64,000 bases of DNA from assembly GCF_031755915.1 (NCBI RefSeq), contig NC_083388.1:20920001-20984000 (forward strand), in the 5' to 3' direction. Below the pieces are notes generated by a model. That model saw only the letters and a program-made list of their open reading frames with translations, did not search any database and was not told the origin of the DNA. Of the stretch, positions 25,009-37,682 are shown piece after piece. The translations under genes and the position numbers were made by a program. The stretch is from Ziziphus jujuba. Taxonomy: Eukaryota; Streptophyta; Magnoliopsida; Rosales; Rhamnaceae. Positions within the stretch are counted from its first letter, which is position 1, and each line of letters opens with the position of its first letter.

Positions 25009-26255
25009 ATATTAGCACCAACGTACCCTAAATAATACACGGTTTGACACTTTGCATTCTGAATTTTTTTTTATAACATTATGTAACTCAAACTTCACTT
25101 TTCTTTACATTTTGTACCTTCTTCGTTTTTTATTTTTATTTTTTGGTTAACTTTTTAACGGAGTTGTTATATGCTTGGTACATGGAATTAAAAATGAAAG
25201 TGCAAGGGCAATTTTGCATAATTAGTGTACAAAATGCGAAAAAAAAATTCAAATAAAAAAATACTGAAAAACCAATACACTTTTTTTGACTAATGTGAAT
25301 TGTTATTCTTTTAATAAATTAATAATGTTTTAAAGGAATGAAAATGTAATATGTGAAAATATACAAAAAATAATAATAATAATAATAAATTATAGAGATT
25401 CAAAACAAAAAGACTTATAACAAAGAAGTAATCAAGTATTTATAAAGTGTAAAACAAAAATTTCAAGATTTTTTATATATTTTATATTTGTTATTTTTTA
25501 AAAAGTACTTTTAAAATTTTCTAATATATATTTTTATATAAATTTTGAAAATGAATTTTTTAATGCTTGTTCAAATTTTTATTGATCTTTATGTTTTCTT
25601 GGATATATATATTTTTTTAATAAGATTCAAATAATAATTTATACACGTTATAAAGATTCTAAATAATAAAAAAACAAAGACCTTAAGAATATATAAGGTA
25701 ATTATAAAATCCAAAAACATGTAAAATTATTATTATAAAATATATTATTTTATTTATTACATGTATTTTTACATTTATATATATTATTTAGGAAAAAGAT
25801 ACTTATAAGATTTTCTAATATGTATTTTTTTATAAAATTTTAACTTTTCCAAAACAAATCATTTTTTAAGGCATGTGCAAATTTTTTTATTTGTCTTTAT
25901 CTATTTTTCTTAGGATATCTATTTTTGAAAAATTATTTAATTTTTTTTAGTTCTTTTACAAACTTCTGTGAAGAGTAATAGTATTCTTTAATATTTTTTT
26001 ATACTTTAATTAATTATTTATTTAAAAATGTTTGTATTTTGTACTTTAAACTGTATAAAATTACACTTTACACCATGATTTTTTGCCCATGTTCTAAGTA
26101 TGTAACAAGTCTGTTAAAAAATTAACAAAAAAAGAAAGAGAGTGCAGGGTGCAAAGAAAAGTTAAATTTAATGTGCACAATACGAGAAAAAATAGTTCAT
26201 GATGCAAAATGCTAAATCATGTATAGTTTAGGATATATTGACATAAATATTCCTA
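25009..26255. repeat. Fold-back (inverted-repeat) element 2
   Basis: The left arm (about 25011, ATTAGCACCAACGTACCCTA) and the complement of the right arm ending near 26252 (AATATTTATGTCAATATATC) are inverted copies of the same family as element 1, sharing the motif TTTGCACCCTGCACTC. The interior is AT-rich and non-coding. It lies about 20 bp from element 1. Confidence 0.6.
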
Positions 26256-26443
26256 AAAAAATCAGATTAATTAAACTCAGGGTTGAATGTTGGATTAAGT
26301 TGCATCACATAGGTCGCTGAGAAGGGCCTGTTACATGGATTTAGTCCGGTGTTGAACTTAAAGCCTATTATATGGCTTTTTGGGCTTTCGACCCCTCTGC
26401 CTCTTGGATCAGCAGCTTGAGCTTATCATGGATGGAAACCCAT

Positions 26444-26774
26444 TAGGGATGTAAAATAGCCCGAAAATCCAAAACCCTATCAAACCGGCTTGATAAAATC
26501 CGGTCCAGAATTCAGCCCCATCTGAGCCTGCCTAATTTCTATTTTATTTAGACTCGGACTTTAAATTTTTAGTATAAACCCGGTCCAAAGCCCAATTAAT
26601 TGGGCTTCGGTTGGACAGGCCTGAAATCCATAGGACCACGTAGTGAGCTTTCAATTTATCAATTTAGCTTAGTCCGATCCGATCCAAATTATATCTTCAA
26701 TTTGAAAGAAAGCCCAATCGGAATCCGAATTTTTGAACTTGGACCGCACTTGACAGCCTGAATTTACATACCTA
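26444..26774. mobile_element. Non-autonomous hAT-like element with target-site duplication
   Basis: 331 bp. The left terminus TAGGGATGTAAAAT matches the complement of the right terminus ATTTACATACCTA at about 11 of 13 positions. The flanks are 8-bp direct repeats with one mismatch: AAACCCAT (26436-26443) and AAAGCCAT (26775-26782). Terminal TAGGG plus an 8-bp duplication is the signature of hAT (Ac/Ds) elements. The interior is unusually rich in CCGG/GGCCC-type sequence for this window and has no transposase frame. Confidence 0.82.
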
Positions 26775-27512
26775 AAAGCCATCTAGTTTATTTAGAGTTT
26801 AGATTTTAATAGGCATCATAGGACGGATTATAATATAATTCCATTTTTTTTTTTTAATTCTTGTATGGTAGAATCCAAAACTAAAGGGTCTATTTTTAAT
26901 AATTTACCACTTGACTAAAACTACAAATACACCTTTGATTACCAAATCGTGTTAATATTTTATTCATTAAAATTAATATAATCTAAATATTAATTAATAA
27001 ACTTTTAAAAAAAAAGTGAAGATCAAGTTTAAACCAATATAATAAAAATATGTAATTTCGTCACATCACTTTGTAAGCAAGATGATGCCATTTATTCAGT
27101 AGAAGATATCTTTGTTCTTTTGACACTGTTATTGAGTATTTTTTACTAATTCCCTTTTTTTTTTTTTTTTTTTTTTTAAATCTTTGAAGATGCCTATCTT
27201 AAGGAAAGCAGATTTGCTATGATACTTCTATTCCACCTAATTAATATACTGTTTATGACCTACTGCTTTACCAATATGTTAAATTTCGTTTCTAATAAAC
27301 TTTCTTTTAATGGAATTTTTTAACTTTCTTTTAATGGAATTTTATAATAAGCTTTGAATGAATCATTTTTTTGTCCCCAGTTTATATATAAATTTACATT
27401 TCATTCATATGCCATGGAGATTAGAAAATATAAATATACATATCAATGAGATAATTTGGCACAAACCAGGTCCAATCAACTCATTTTCGGTGGAAAAACA
27501 ACTTGTATTTAC

Positions 27513-27551
<39 letters not shown>

Positions 27552-28605
27552 AAGTATTAACTAGTTATGTTTATAAATAAAGAACTGTGTTAAAAACACT
27601 ATGTATATATTATATTGTTTGAAAAAATTAAAACTCACTTTCATTTGGACATGAAGACCTACTCTTAGAATTTCAAATATTATGGGTTTTAAATGTCTAT
27701 CTCAAATAGAAATGGCAATTTATCCCATACACTTTGAAAACTGTAATACACCTTCTTTAATGAGGAAGTTTTTTTTTGAAAAATTGGGACTATAAAGAGA
27801 TTCGAGATAAATCTTTAAAGTTTGAATCTGGATTGGATTGGGATCGGAGAATAAATAATTTGGTCCGTATATATTTATTTATTATTTTTTATATATTTTA
27901 TGTATTTGAACTATTAATTTTTTTAATAATGTATTTTATTATGATTGTAAATTTGGATCTTAATTTTATTTTATTATATTTTTATTGTATTTTAATAATT
28001 TTATTTTTATTTTATTCATAAAAAAAATTTATAAATTTTTTTAAAAAAGTTATATTAGTTATAAAAAAAATAAAATAAACCGTCCCACCTCATTCCTAAT
28101 TATGAAAACTCCGTTTCCATCCCACCTCTAAAAAAAAAGAAAAATTACAAGAACGAAATGAACAATTTCCCATAAAAACAAAGATAGAATTTTAAAAACT
28201 GATCCATCAGTTTGTTGACATTCCTAATTCCAAAAGTTAAATTATTTACTTTTCATTTAATTTTTATTTTATGGAATCATTTTTATTTTATGGAATCCGA
28301 ATTGTTAACTAATTGGTTTGGTATAGAAAAATAGTCGTAAACTTCCTGATCTGTCCGTCATGTAAATTTAGTATTATTTATTAGAAGTATGTGGTCGAGA
28401 TGAGCGAAGTACACCATGTCTGCTTCAAACGTCGTCGTTCGAGTCCATTGTAAAATAAAAAAAAATAAAAAAAAAGCCCTCTTTCCGTTTCCTCCAATCA
28501 AAATCGCCTTTTCCCTCACCTTCAAATTCAAACAGAGTGGCAATCTCGTAAATAAATACCGATCCAAGACCAGTTTCCGAGCAACCCCCCATTCCCCAAC
28601 AACGC

Positions 28606-28613
28606 TATATAAG
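28606..28613 (+). promoter_or_regulatory. TATA box of the importin alpha gene
   Basis: TATATAAG, 135 bp before the start codon, followed by a CT-rich leader. Confidence 0.6.
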
Positions 28614-28684
28614 TCTCTCTGTTCTATCCCTCTCTCTTCAAATCTTTTTTGAAGCCAAGCCCTCCTCTCTGTTATTCTCTCTCT

Positions 28685-28733
28685 AAAACCCTCGCTTTCT
28701 CTTACTAGGGTTTCGATATCAGTTCTAGGGTTT
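28685..28733 (+). promoter_or_regulatory. Telo-box cluster in the importin alpha leader
   Basis: AAAACCCT at 28685-28692 and two TAGGGTTT motifs at 28706-28713 and 28726-28733, immediately before the ATG at 28741. Telo-boxes near the start are known for plant genes expressed in dividing cells and for translation-related genes. Confidence 0.55.
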
Positions 28734-28740
28734 GGGAACG

Positions 28741-31700
28741 ATGTCGTTGAGGCCTAACGCAAGGACCGAGGTCCGTCGGAACAGGTACAAGGTGGCGGTG
28801 GATGCCGAGGAGGGTCGGAGGCGCCGGGAGGACAACATGGTGGAGATCAGGAAGAATCGCAGGGAAGAGAGCCTTCAGAAGAAGCGTCGTGAAGGACTTC
28901 AGGCGCAGCAATTGCCAGCTACTCTTCCTTCCTCGGCTCTCGAGAAGAAGGTATATCATTTTGATTTTCAGTTTGGTAATTTTTGCTTTAATTTCCATTT
29001 CATCAACTGGATATTTTGTGTAATTAGTTTAACTAATCATGTGATTTTCGGAGCTGGGCTATAATCTCGCTTAATCTCACTCGTTGAGTATGGGGCTAAC
29101 TTGTTGACTGTTAGTCATTACTTTGATAATTGGAGTTTGATCGAACTGATTATTGGTGTTTTCTTTTCCACTTACCAGGGATTTGGGCAGTGTGGTGATT
29201 GCACTTTTGCAATCAGAGTTTTGCAGTTGGATTGGCTGAGTTTATTGTTTGAAACTTGCTGCGTTTTTTGGGATTGGGTTTGGTTGAGTTGATTACTAGT
29301 ATTTTTTTAGGTTTTGGATGTGGTTTGAATATTTAGTGAAAGTGTAACTGATGATCAGGGTGTTAAAAGCCCTTTGTCTCTGATCAAATAATTATGGTAA
29401 AATTTTCTGGTTTACGTTAAGTTTATCTTTTTTTGGCGTACATTTAACTTTGGGTCTATATGATTCTAGAATTATTGCTTTTTTATTTTTGGGATCATGG
29501 ATCGTTGAGTGGTGTCTACTATTTCTTCAACTGCTGTTAGTTCCATCTTATTTTTTATTTGTAATTTGTGTTTGAAGTGTGTACTTGTTGTGCAATGTAC
29601 CGATCTAAGTGTTGCGCATGCTTTGACAATTATATGTTTTGTAAATTACATTACATATTAACTCTCTAACGCCTGGGGTTCTAAATTTCAATACTTTCTT
29701 CTATTGTGGAGAAGCAGATAAATTTTTGTGATTATTCATAGTTGCAGTAACCATTGAGTTGGATTATACTAATTTAGTGTTTTTTTTCCTCTTTTCTTTT
29801 ATTTATTTTTTTATATAATTAAATGCAGTTAGAACATCTGCCAAGCATGGTTGCAGGTGTTTGGTCTGATGATAGTACTCTGCAGCTTGAGGCAACTACA
29901 CAGTTTAGAAAGCTTCTTTCAATTGGTAAGGATTTATTGCAGCTTTGTATTTATTGTCCATTTATATCTGAGTGTATTTATTTACTTGAGATTTTCCCCT
30001 CTAGAGCGCAGCCCTCCTATTGAGGAAGTCATACAATCAGGAGTTGTCCCACGCTTTGTTGAGTTTTTGATGAGAGAGGACTTTGCACAGCTTCAGGTAC
30101 TTAACATATCTGAAACTGCTAAACTTTTTTGACTTTATAATGTATTCAATTTTCTCATTGTTAGAAGTTTCCTGCAGTTTGAGGCAGCTTGGGCTCTCAC
30201 AAACATTGCTTCTGGGACATCTGAGAACACAAAAGTTGTCATTGATCATGGTGCTGTCCCAATATTTGTAAAACTTCTTGGTTCTCCCAGTGATGATGTT
30301 CGGGAGCAGGTATGGCTACGATATAGCATATACTTTTGATGCTTAGTTTTCTTTCAGTTTCAAGAATTCACCTTGCACTTGATCTTCCTCTCTGACTGAT
30401 TTGTAGTCGTATCATTCTTTTTCTGAAAAGGGTGTAGATAGGCTGTTGCTTCTTACTATTTTACAGTGTTGATGCATGTGTGGTTCAAATAATCAAGTTA
30501 AATCAATTGTATTTGAACATGGACTGATATCATGTCTCCTTTTTATGTTGTAGGCTGTGTGGGCTTTAGGAAATGTTGCTGGTGACTCTCCTCGGTGTCG
30601 TGATCTTGTACTCAGTCAAGGGGCTTTGATTCCTTTGCTGGCCCAGTTGAATGAGCATGCCAAGCTCTCTATGCTGAGAAATGCAACCTGGACGCTTTCA
30701 AATTTTTGCAGAGGGAAGCCACAGCCTCCTTTTGATCAGGTTGGATATTTTTGTGCAATTAATAAATTGAAAATTATGTAGTTCTTCCTGATAGCAAATA
30801 ATTTTATTTTTTATTAGATGTTCTAGCAGCCACAGCTGATAATATCTCAACTCTAATGCGTTTTCTATGATACTTCTCCATGGTAAATTAATTTTTTCAA
30901 TTTTTGGTAGTATTGAGATGCTGAATGATATCTGTTTCATAATTCTTACAGGTGAAACCAGCACTTCCAGCTCTTGCACGCCTTATTCATTCAAACGATG
31001 AAGAAGTTTTGACTGATGCATGCTGGGCACTTTCATATCTTTCTGATGGTACGAATGACAAAATTCAAGCAGTTATCGAGGCAGGAGTTTGCCCCCGTTT
31101 GGTTGAGCTTTTACTGTGAGTTATTTTATAGTTGCATAACAATTGAGGCATTATATTTATTGAATTTGTGTATGCTTTTTCCTTTATCATGGTACACTGC
31201 ACTGCTTTATATTTATTTATTTACTTTTTTTGTAGTCATCCATCTCCTTCAGTTCTCATTCCAGCGCTTCGAACGGTTGGAAATATTGTAACGGGAGATG
31301 ATTTACAAACTCAGGTATTGCTTTTTCTTAGGCCTTTCTAGTGATATACTATTCTCCATTAATCTGTCTTTAAGAAAAATGAATTGAAATGAGGGTTAAT
31401 AGTTAATAGAACATACCAGCCTGCACACTTTGGAGCATAGCCTTTTATTTGAGACTTCATAGCCTTTTGAAGAGCATTCAAGATGAATGGCTCATTATGA
31501 AATACGGCTTTTCCTTATGCCAACTATATTATCATAAAAACAATCAAGTTATTTATTTATTTTTGAAAAGCAATTCAAAGAGAAGTTAATAAGAAGAATA
31601 AAATATAAAATCCTAGATGATTGATGGAATATGACTATTGCAGAAAACTTATAAAATCAATATGGCAAGAGGAGTGATTTACCAGGATTTTAGTGTTGTG

Positions 31701-32847
31701 TAAATTAATTATAGGGGGGAAAACTCTAAAAAATCAGAAAACTCTATAAAATTACTATTATAAAATTCAATATGCACATACAAGAAGAACAATCTATATC
31801 ATGTTGTTAATGTGTACCTTATAAAATTCCTATCATCTATGCTATGCTTTTTCAGAGGGAAAGCTTGTTTCTCAAAGTGCACTTTGGTTGTGCTTTATAA
31901 ATTTCCCTGCCTCATAAATTTCTACCTTAAAGGCAAATTTTTGGCTACGTTTTGAGCTCTTAAGCTGTTGTTGCTATTCAGGTCATCATCAATCATCAAG
32001 CCCTTCCTTGTCTCCTGAACTTGTTGACGAATAATTATAAGAAGAGCATCAAGAAGGAAGCTTGTTGGACTATTTCGAATATCACAGCTGGAAACAAGGA
32101 GCAGATTCAGGTTACTTATAGATTAAAAATTCCCATTGTATTATAAGGATTATCTTTTCTTCAGTTTAATGCAGCTTCTGGCTTTGATATACAAGTTTTA
32201 TTTTCTCATTGTAGATTGTTCTTATTGTATGTGCATATTGCATTTGACAGGCTGTAGTTGAGGCTAATATTATTGCTCCTCTTGTTAATCTGCTTCAAAA
32301 TGCTGAGTTTGATATTAAGAAAGAGGCTGCCTGGGCAATCTCAAATGCTACATCTGGTGGTTCTCATGAACAGATCAAGTATGTAGAAATTTCTTTGTGC
32401 ATTAATTTCTTTTATGGTATACTGTTAAGCTATTTTGTGTTCTGATGTTTGCATTTCTTTACTGTTTGCAGGTTCTTGGTAAGTCAAGGTTGTATCAAGC
32501 CCTTGTGTGACCTTCTTATCTGCCCCGATCCTAGGATTGTCACAGTTTGTCTGGAAGGGCTCGAAAACATCTTGAAGGTGGGAGAAGCTGAGAAGAATTT
32601 GGGCAACAATGGAGGTGTGAATCTCTATGCTCAAATGATTGATGATGCTGAGGGATTAGAAAAAATTGAGAACCTACAGAGTCATGACAACACTGAAATA
32701 TATGAGAAAGCAGTAAAAATTCTTGAGACATACTGGTTGGAGGAAGAAGATGAAACTATGCCACCAGGCGATGGATCTCAATCTGGATTCAATTTTGGTG
32801 GAAGTGAGATTCCTGCTGTTCCTTCTGGTGGATTCAACTTCAGCTAA
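28741..32847 (+). CDS. IMPA: Importin subunit alpha
   Basis: Nuclear import adaptor: it binds classical nuclear localisation signals through armadillo repeats and importin beta through its N-terminal IBB domain. Ten exons (28741-28950, 29829-29925, 30005-30096, 30178-30309, 30554-30739, 30952-31115, 31236-31314, 31982-32110, 32251-32378, 32472-32847) give 530 residues, the usual length. The IBB is the basic region of about residues 8-60 ([20 protein letters not shown]). The armadillo repeats show the Trp/Asn NLS-binding ladder: [70 protein letters not shown]. The tail ends GGFNFS. It is closest to the IMPA1/2/4 group by general features; I cannot say which one. The intron after exon 1 is long (878 bp). 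An intron probably lies in the 3'UTR. Confidence 0.96.
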
Positions 32848-32849
32848 AG

Positions 32850-32934
32850 GTAACTCATAAATAATACATTTTCATACTGACGTACCGGCCTGAGTCTGAT
32901 GTTCTGAATTCAGTTGAAATTGTTTGAATTGCAG
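32850..32934 (+). other. Probable 3'UTR intron of importin alpha
   Basis: The stop codon TAA (32845-32847) is followed two bases later by a good donor AAAG/GTAACT, and 85 bp on by the acceptor TTGAATTGCAG. The stop lies well within 50 nt of the junction, so it would not be expected to trigger nonsense-mediated decay. Confidence 0.5.
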
Positions 32935-35900
32935 GATTTTGGCTGGTTCTTCAAAATAGTCCATGTCGGGGATAATAATTTGGGTCGGGTCGGGTGTCAG
33001 GTCAGGTGTCTTGTCTCATGTTTGAGTCCTGTATCATCCATTCTCGGATGTGGTATGTAGGGGTGGACTGGCGTGGCTGGGACTAAAAGGAGTGTGGGAA
33101 GTTACGGAATGATCATATGATGAGATCTGCTACAGCAATGAAATTCCTGGGTTCTAATTTTGGTGAGTAGGTGGCCCAATGGGTTGGGCTATCCCCATAC
33201 AGCAGATGTTGAGTCTTTTCATAATCGTTTTCTTTTCTTTTTATTTATATTATTGTTTTAATTGTCATAGAACTGGTGTAGCTAAAGTGTTACCAAGTGA
33301 TTTTGGCAATTCTAAAGTTAATACATTTGCCATGTAGGTGTGAGGAATTCTGTTCCTGTACTTTTCTTGTGTGATGATAAAATTTTAATTTTTCTTTTTT
33401 TTTTTTTTTTTTTTTGGGGGCGGGGGCCTTAAAAGCTGTTCAATATTTAGATCTATTGTCAGGGGATACGTTTATTTGATTTTATGTTTGAAGTTGTCTT
33501 GAAAAAAACTCTTTATTATGAAGGAAAAGAGTTAATATTATTTACCTCTGATGTCGTTATGTTTTCTTGCTTGATTATGGTAATGGTTGCGAGGTTAAAT
33601 TATATTTTTGCTGTATTTTGATGAAAACCATCGTATTGTAGTCATTTATGATTTAGAACTGAGTCAAACAAACTACTCATGAAAAAAAATAAACTAAAAT
33701 AAATACCAAGTTGAAACTAGCTCATTTTTTATTTTTTGTCTATTTTTGAGCAATAATTTCTATCCTCGCTCTAATTCTTATCACAAATTGAACTGGTAGC
33801 CCAGATAGAGAAAAGTGCAGGGAAGAAAAAGGCTTTATATGCAAAGTCATAGCCCAATAAGATGGAAAGTGCTTCGTTATTCTTAGGCCATTTTTTTGTT
33901 TTTTTTGTTTTTTTTTTTTTGTAAATTGTGCAATGAATTTTCAAACGAAATATGATGCAAATTTATTTGAGAAGATGGACCCACTTGAAGCTAAAACGCT
34001 TTTACTAATGTGATAATTTTTTTTTTTTTTTTTTTTAAGTTTTTTTCTATAGCTGGGTTCGACGAGATAATTGAAGGACCTGAATCTCAAAAAATTTTCA
34101 AATCCATCCTCTAAATATGGTCCTTTCTTGGCCACTTTGATCTGTTATTTATTTATTTATTTTTTTCTTTTTTCTCTTCTCTCTGGGTTAATGAACTTGA
34201 ATCCTACTATATGGTCCTCAATTTCTGATCTTCCAATCCTTAATTTGATAAAAATAAGGGCGGAAAAAAACAGAATAAATTAATGTACATTCTTGATTCG
34301 GGAGAGGCACTTTAAACAACTGTAATGGACATAGTGTCATGTTACCTAGGGAACAGTAGTGTTCTTGTATGAGCACGTACTGTCTTCTTCTAGTGTTCTA
34401 GAGACCAGATAGAGAATTGAAAAAGGCTCAACTTTTGATGGTGGAAAAGCATGGGAAAAGATGAAAGCCCAACAAGAAAGAACCCTAATTTCTTTCTGCT
34501 ATTTAACCCAAATTTATTTGTTCCATATTATTGGAGACAGAGCTCCACAACAGACAGTAATCTCTTTTTTATTCCCTTTTTTGGGTCTTTCCCCGGCACC
34601 ATTTGGTGTTTTGTCCACTGCCTATTGCACGTAACCTGTTAAGATGGTGGAAAGGGCATGGTATTGGCCTTTTTGCTACTCATTTCTCTTTTTTATTGAA
34701 CGGTTGGGGGCTTCTTCCATCCTGTCCTCTAGACAAAACGAGTTATCTCTATCATTGGTTGGGTGAGGGAATTATCTGTTAGCACTAAACTTTTCCTTTG
34801 TGTTTTTTCTTTGGAACCCTTTTATAGATCCTTGTTTACCCAATTGTGGATCATAAAATTACATGCGACAAAGTCTTCAAATAATAAATAGGAAGGGGAT
34901 TTTGAAATTCATCTCAATAAGAAAACAGGAGTTTAAGATGAGGTGATAGGAGTAGAAGGGTGGTTTTTTATTTTTTATTTTATTTTTTTATTTTTTGATA
35001 TAGAGTAGAAGAAGGGTATATGATATATGAAATGATTATAGACATTGAATATACCAGAATACTTTTTATATGGCCTTGTGTTTCTTATTTTTCTATGCTC
35101 ACCATCACTGTAGCAATTTATTGCTCTCTGCCTCTCTGGTTTTGTCTTATTTCATGTGTAATTGCTTAAGTGGGTTCATATGAAAAATGAATTTTTTTCA
35201 ATTTTATATCTTCACTGAAAAGTAATGCATTATCATGTATAAAATATGCATAACTTTTTTGTTCACTAAAATGATTGGCATTCATCATTTGAACATAAAT
35301 TGAAATTGTATAAAACGTCAATTCTTTTAAAACAAAAATATTGAATTAAGACTTTAAGCAAAGAAAAAATAAATAAATAAATGCATAATAAAAAATAAAT
35401 AAATTGCACTATCGTTTTGCCATATTCCAAGTAATATTAAAATTGTAAGCTATCGAGAAAACAAAACTTGAAAAGTCATTGTATTTTCCAACTTGGACAA
35501 TACATTAAAGAAGGCCAAAACCAAAACATGCCCTTTAAAATTTCCATTAATCCAAGGCAGAGTTCACCTAAATATATTCATTCATTATTCAATTACTATA
35601 CACGCCATACGGAGCGAGTACACTAGGTTTGCTCAATCGCAGTGAGTGTCGAAAATACATATAAGACCCTCCCGTGCATGCAGCCACGTGTCTCTGGCCC
35701 TTCCTCAAAAATTGGCGGGTGTTTGCTACGTCACATGGCTTTTTGTACAGCTTTTTGCAGAACGTCCAACAAGGGTAATTTCGTCATTAAAGATAAGCAC
35801 TAGGGTTAGGGTTTTTTTCTGTGCATATCCACTGCGCACTTTTTCAGTCGGTCTCTCTTTCTTCTCTGTTTTCACTGTCCAACCTTTTTTTTTTGCTCTC

Positions 35901-36255
35901 TGAAACAATTTTTTTTTTTTTAAAAAAAAAATCCTTTGCATGTCGGTTCCTTATTAAGAACCGCATTTGGTTTTTCTCTGTGCCTTTCCATTTCTCTGTT
36001 TTTGCGCTTTGGGGTTCTTTCATTTCTCTGTTTCTCTCTCTCTCTCTCTCTCTCGCTCCCGCTCTACTCTGTTTCCTTTTCTTTTTTTTTCTTTTTTTGT
36101 TTTTTTGGTTTTTCAGCTCTCTCTTTTTTTTCTCTGCTCTCTTCTAGAAATGATTGGGGTTTTTCAGTCTTTCATTGTTTCTTTAAGTGCCCATTAGTCC
36201 ATTTTATCTATCGCTCTTTCTCTCACTCTTTTTGAGATTCTGGAGGAGTTAATTA
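32935..36255. other. Intergenic region: importin 3' flank and GATA promoter/leader
   Basis: No supported gene. It contains poly-T tracts (about 33.4 and 34.0 kb) and AT-rich sequence. From about 35.65 kb there are likely regulatory sites of the GATA gene: a G-box CACGTG at 35685-35690, a tandem telomere-like motif TAGGGTTAGGGTTT at 35801-35814, and a T/CT-rich leader with a CT run near 36025-36053. Confidence 0.55.
35685..35690. promoter_or_regulatory. G-box / ABRE core upstream of the GATA gene
   Basis: The palindrome CACGTG in context CCACGTGTC, about 570 bp before the GATA start codon. It is a bZIP/bHLH target core; function here is inferred. Confidence 0.4.
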
Positions 36256-37471
36256 ATGGGAATGATGGATCTGAGGAAGAAGGTAGGTTCCAAGAGTGGT
36301 TATGAAGTTTTTTTTTTAAGCTTTGTTTTCATGGTGGGGTTTTTATTTAATGGTTTTTTTTTTTCCCCTGTTTGCTAATGATTCGGAACAAAACAGAAAT
36401 CATTGCCAGAGGGAATGAATGAGAACAACGAGAAATGTTGTACTGATTGCAAAACCACCAAGACACCCTTGTGGAGAGGAGGTCCAGCTGGGCCTAAGGT
36501 GAGCCCTCCAGTACACTTCTCTTCGCAGCCCGCCATTGGATTATGTTTTATCTTCCTTGGTGATTTCTCTTGCTGGCTTGTTATGTTGATTGGAATCCTT
36601 CTATTTTGGGTACTGTGTTAATGTGTGAATCTTAGTCTCCTAATTTGAAATATTACAAACCCAAACCCATTTGTGTGTGTGTGTGTGTGTGTGTGTGTTT
36701 GTGTTTGTTTTTGTTTTTGTTTTTATTTTTTATTTTATTTCTTCATCCCATCTGGGATTGTGTTTTCTTCTCTGTAATCTGTTTTCAATTTTTTCGGTTG
36801 CCTTTTTCTGCTTTTCAAGTGAGTAATCACCGAGCGCGATACCTAAATATTGCTGTGCTTCCTTAATGAGTTGGGTCTGCAATTTTGTTCCTTGATTCGT
36901 TTTCTATGGTCACCGATCTCTTTTCTTTGATCCGGGGCGTTTGATTTCATTGCTTGTGGGTGTTTGTGATTTCTCTGTTGTGAAGGTGGATTATAAATCA
37001 ATACCCATTTTTAGATATTGTTTTCTTCTTCGGGGGTTTTATTTTTATTTTTATTCTTTCTGATTTTAGTAAAAAAAAATTTGCGGGTTTTTACAGACAC
37101 TTTGCAATGCTTGCGGGATCAGACACAGGAAGAAGAGGATTCCGGTGGTGCGTTTGAGCAATAGAACTGAGAGAAAGAGAGAGAGACTTACATGTAGTCA
37201 TGGTAACACCAAAACAAGCAGTGCTACCACCACTACCACCACCACCACCACCCCCACCCTCACCATCGGCCCCACAAGCTCTGATGAAAATGGTGGGAGG
37301 GATTCAAGCGAGTCTTTGAAAGCTCGGATAATGGCGTTGGGGATGGACGTTTTTCTGCAAAGCTCATCGGTGGTGAAGAAACAGAGGTGGCAGAAGAGGA
37401 GGAAACTGGGAGAAGAAGAACAAGCTGCTGTTTCATTGATGGCACTGTCTTGCGGCTCCGTTTTCGCTTAA
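36256..37471 (+). CDS. Short B-class GATA transcription factor (GATA15/16/17/23 group)
   Basis: Three exons (36256-36282, 36397-36498, 37097-37471) give 167 residues. The zinc finger is C-x2-C-x18-C-x2-C (CTDC ... CNAC, near residues 22-46), the plant class B spacing, followed by the basic tail GIRHRKKRIPVVRL that contacts DNA. A poly-Thr stretch (nine T, from ACC/ACT repeats near 37220-37257) comes next. The C-terminus KLGEEEQAAVSLMALS resembles the LLM domain of GATA15/16, but the first Leu is Ser. The second intron splits the finger after GPK, at the family position. Its place between CBP60g and DPD1 matches GATA23 (At5g26930) in Arabidopsis, a factor in lateral-root founder-cell specification. 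Orthology to GATA23 rests on position more than on sequence. Confidence 0.92.
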
Positions 37472-37682
37472 GGAAAATGACAAAAATTTAAAAAAAATAT
37501 ATTGAAAAAAAAGTGAAAAAGGAACATAATATTTTAGAAAGAAAACAAAACCCTAACCAACCAAATAGCTCTCATTTTCTTCTAGGTTTTTTAGGTTTTC
37601 CTAATCTTAATTAAAAAAGAAAAATGATACACCCTTTGTATGTATTTTTGAGGGAGTCTATAGTCTATGTAAGAAAAAATCG

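Larger units (their letters stand above)
22508..28740. other. Large repeat-rich spacer
   Basis: About 6.2 kb without a supported gene. From 24.1 to 26.8 kb there are two inverted-repeat elements and one hAT-type element. The remainder is AT-rich with poly-A/T tracts, an (AT)n run at about 27518-27548 and a 22-bp duplication near 27298-27343. The importin promoter occupies the last few hundred bases. Confidence 0.65.

Noticed and set aside
28358..28652. Overlapping short frames on both strands before importin alpha
   Set aside because: They lie in the promoter, contain poly-A/T-encoded Lys or Phe runs, and match no family.
35821..36235. Leu/Phe/Ser-rich frames resembling membrane proteins
   Set aside because: Products of T- and CT-rich leader DNA; the apparent membrane segments are compositional.
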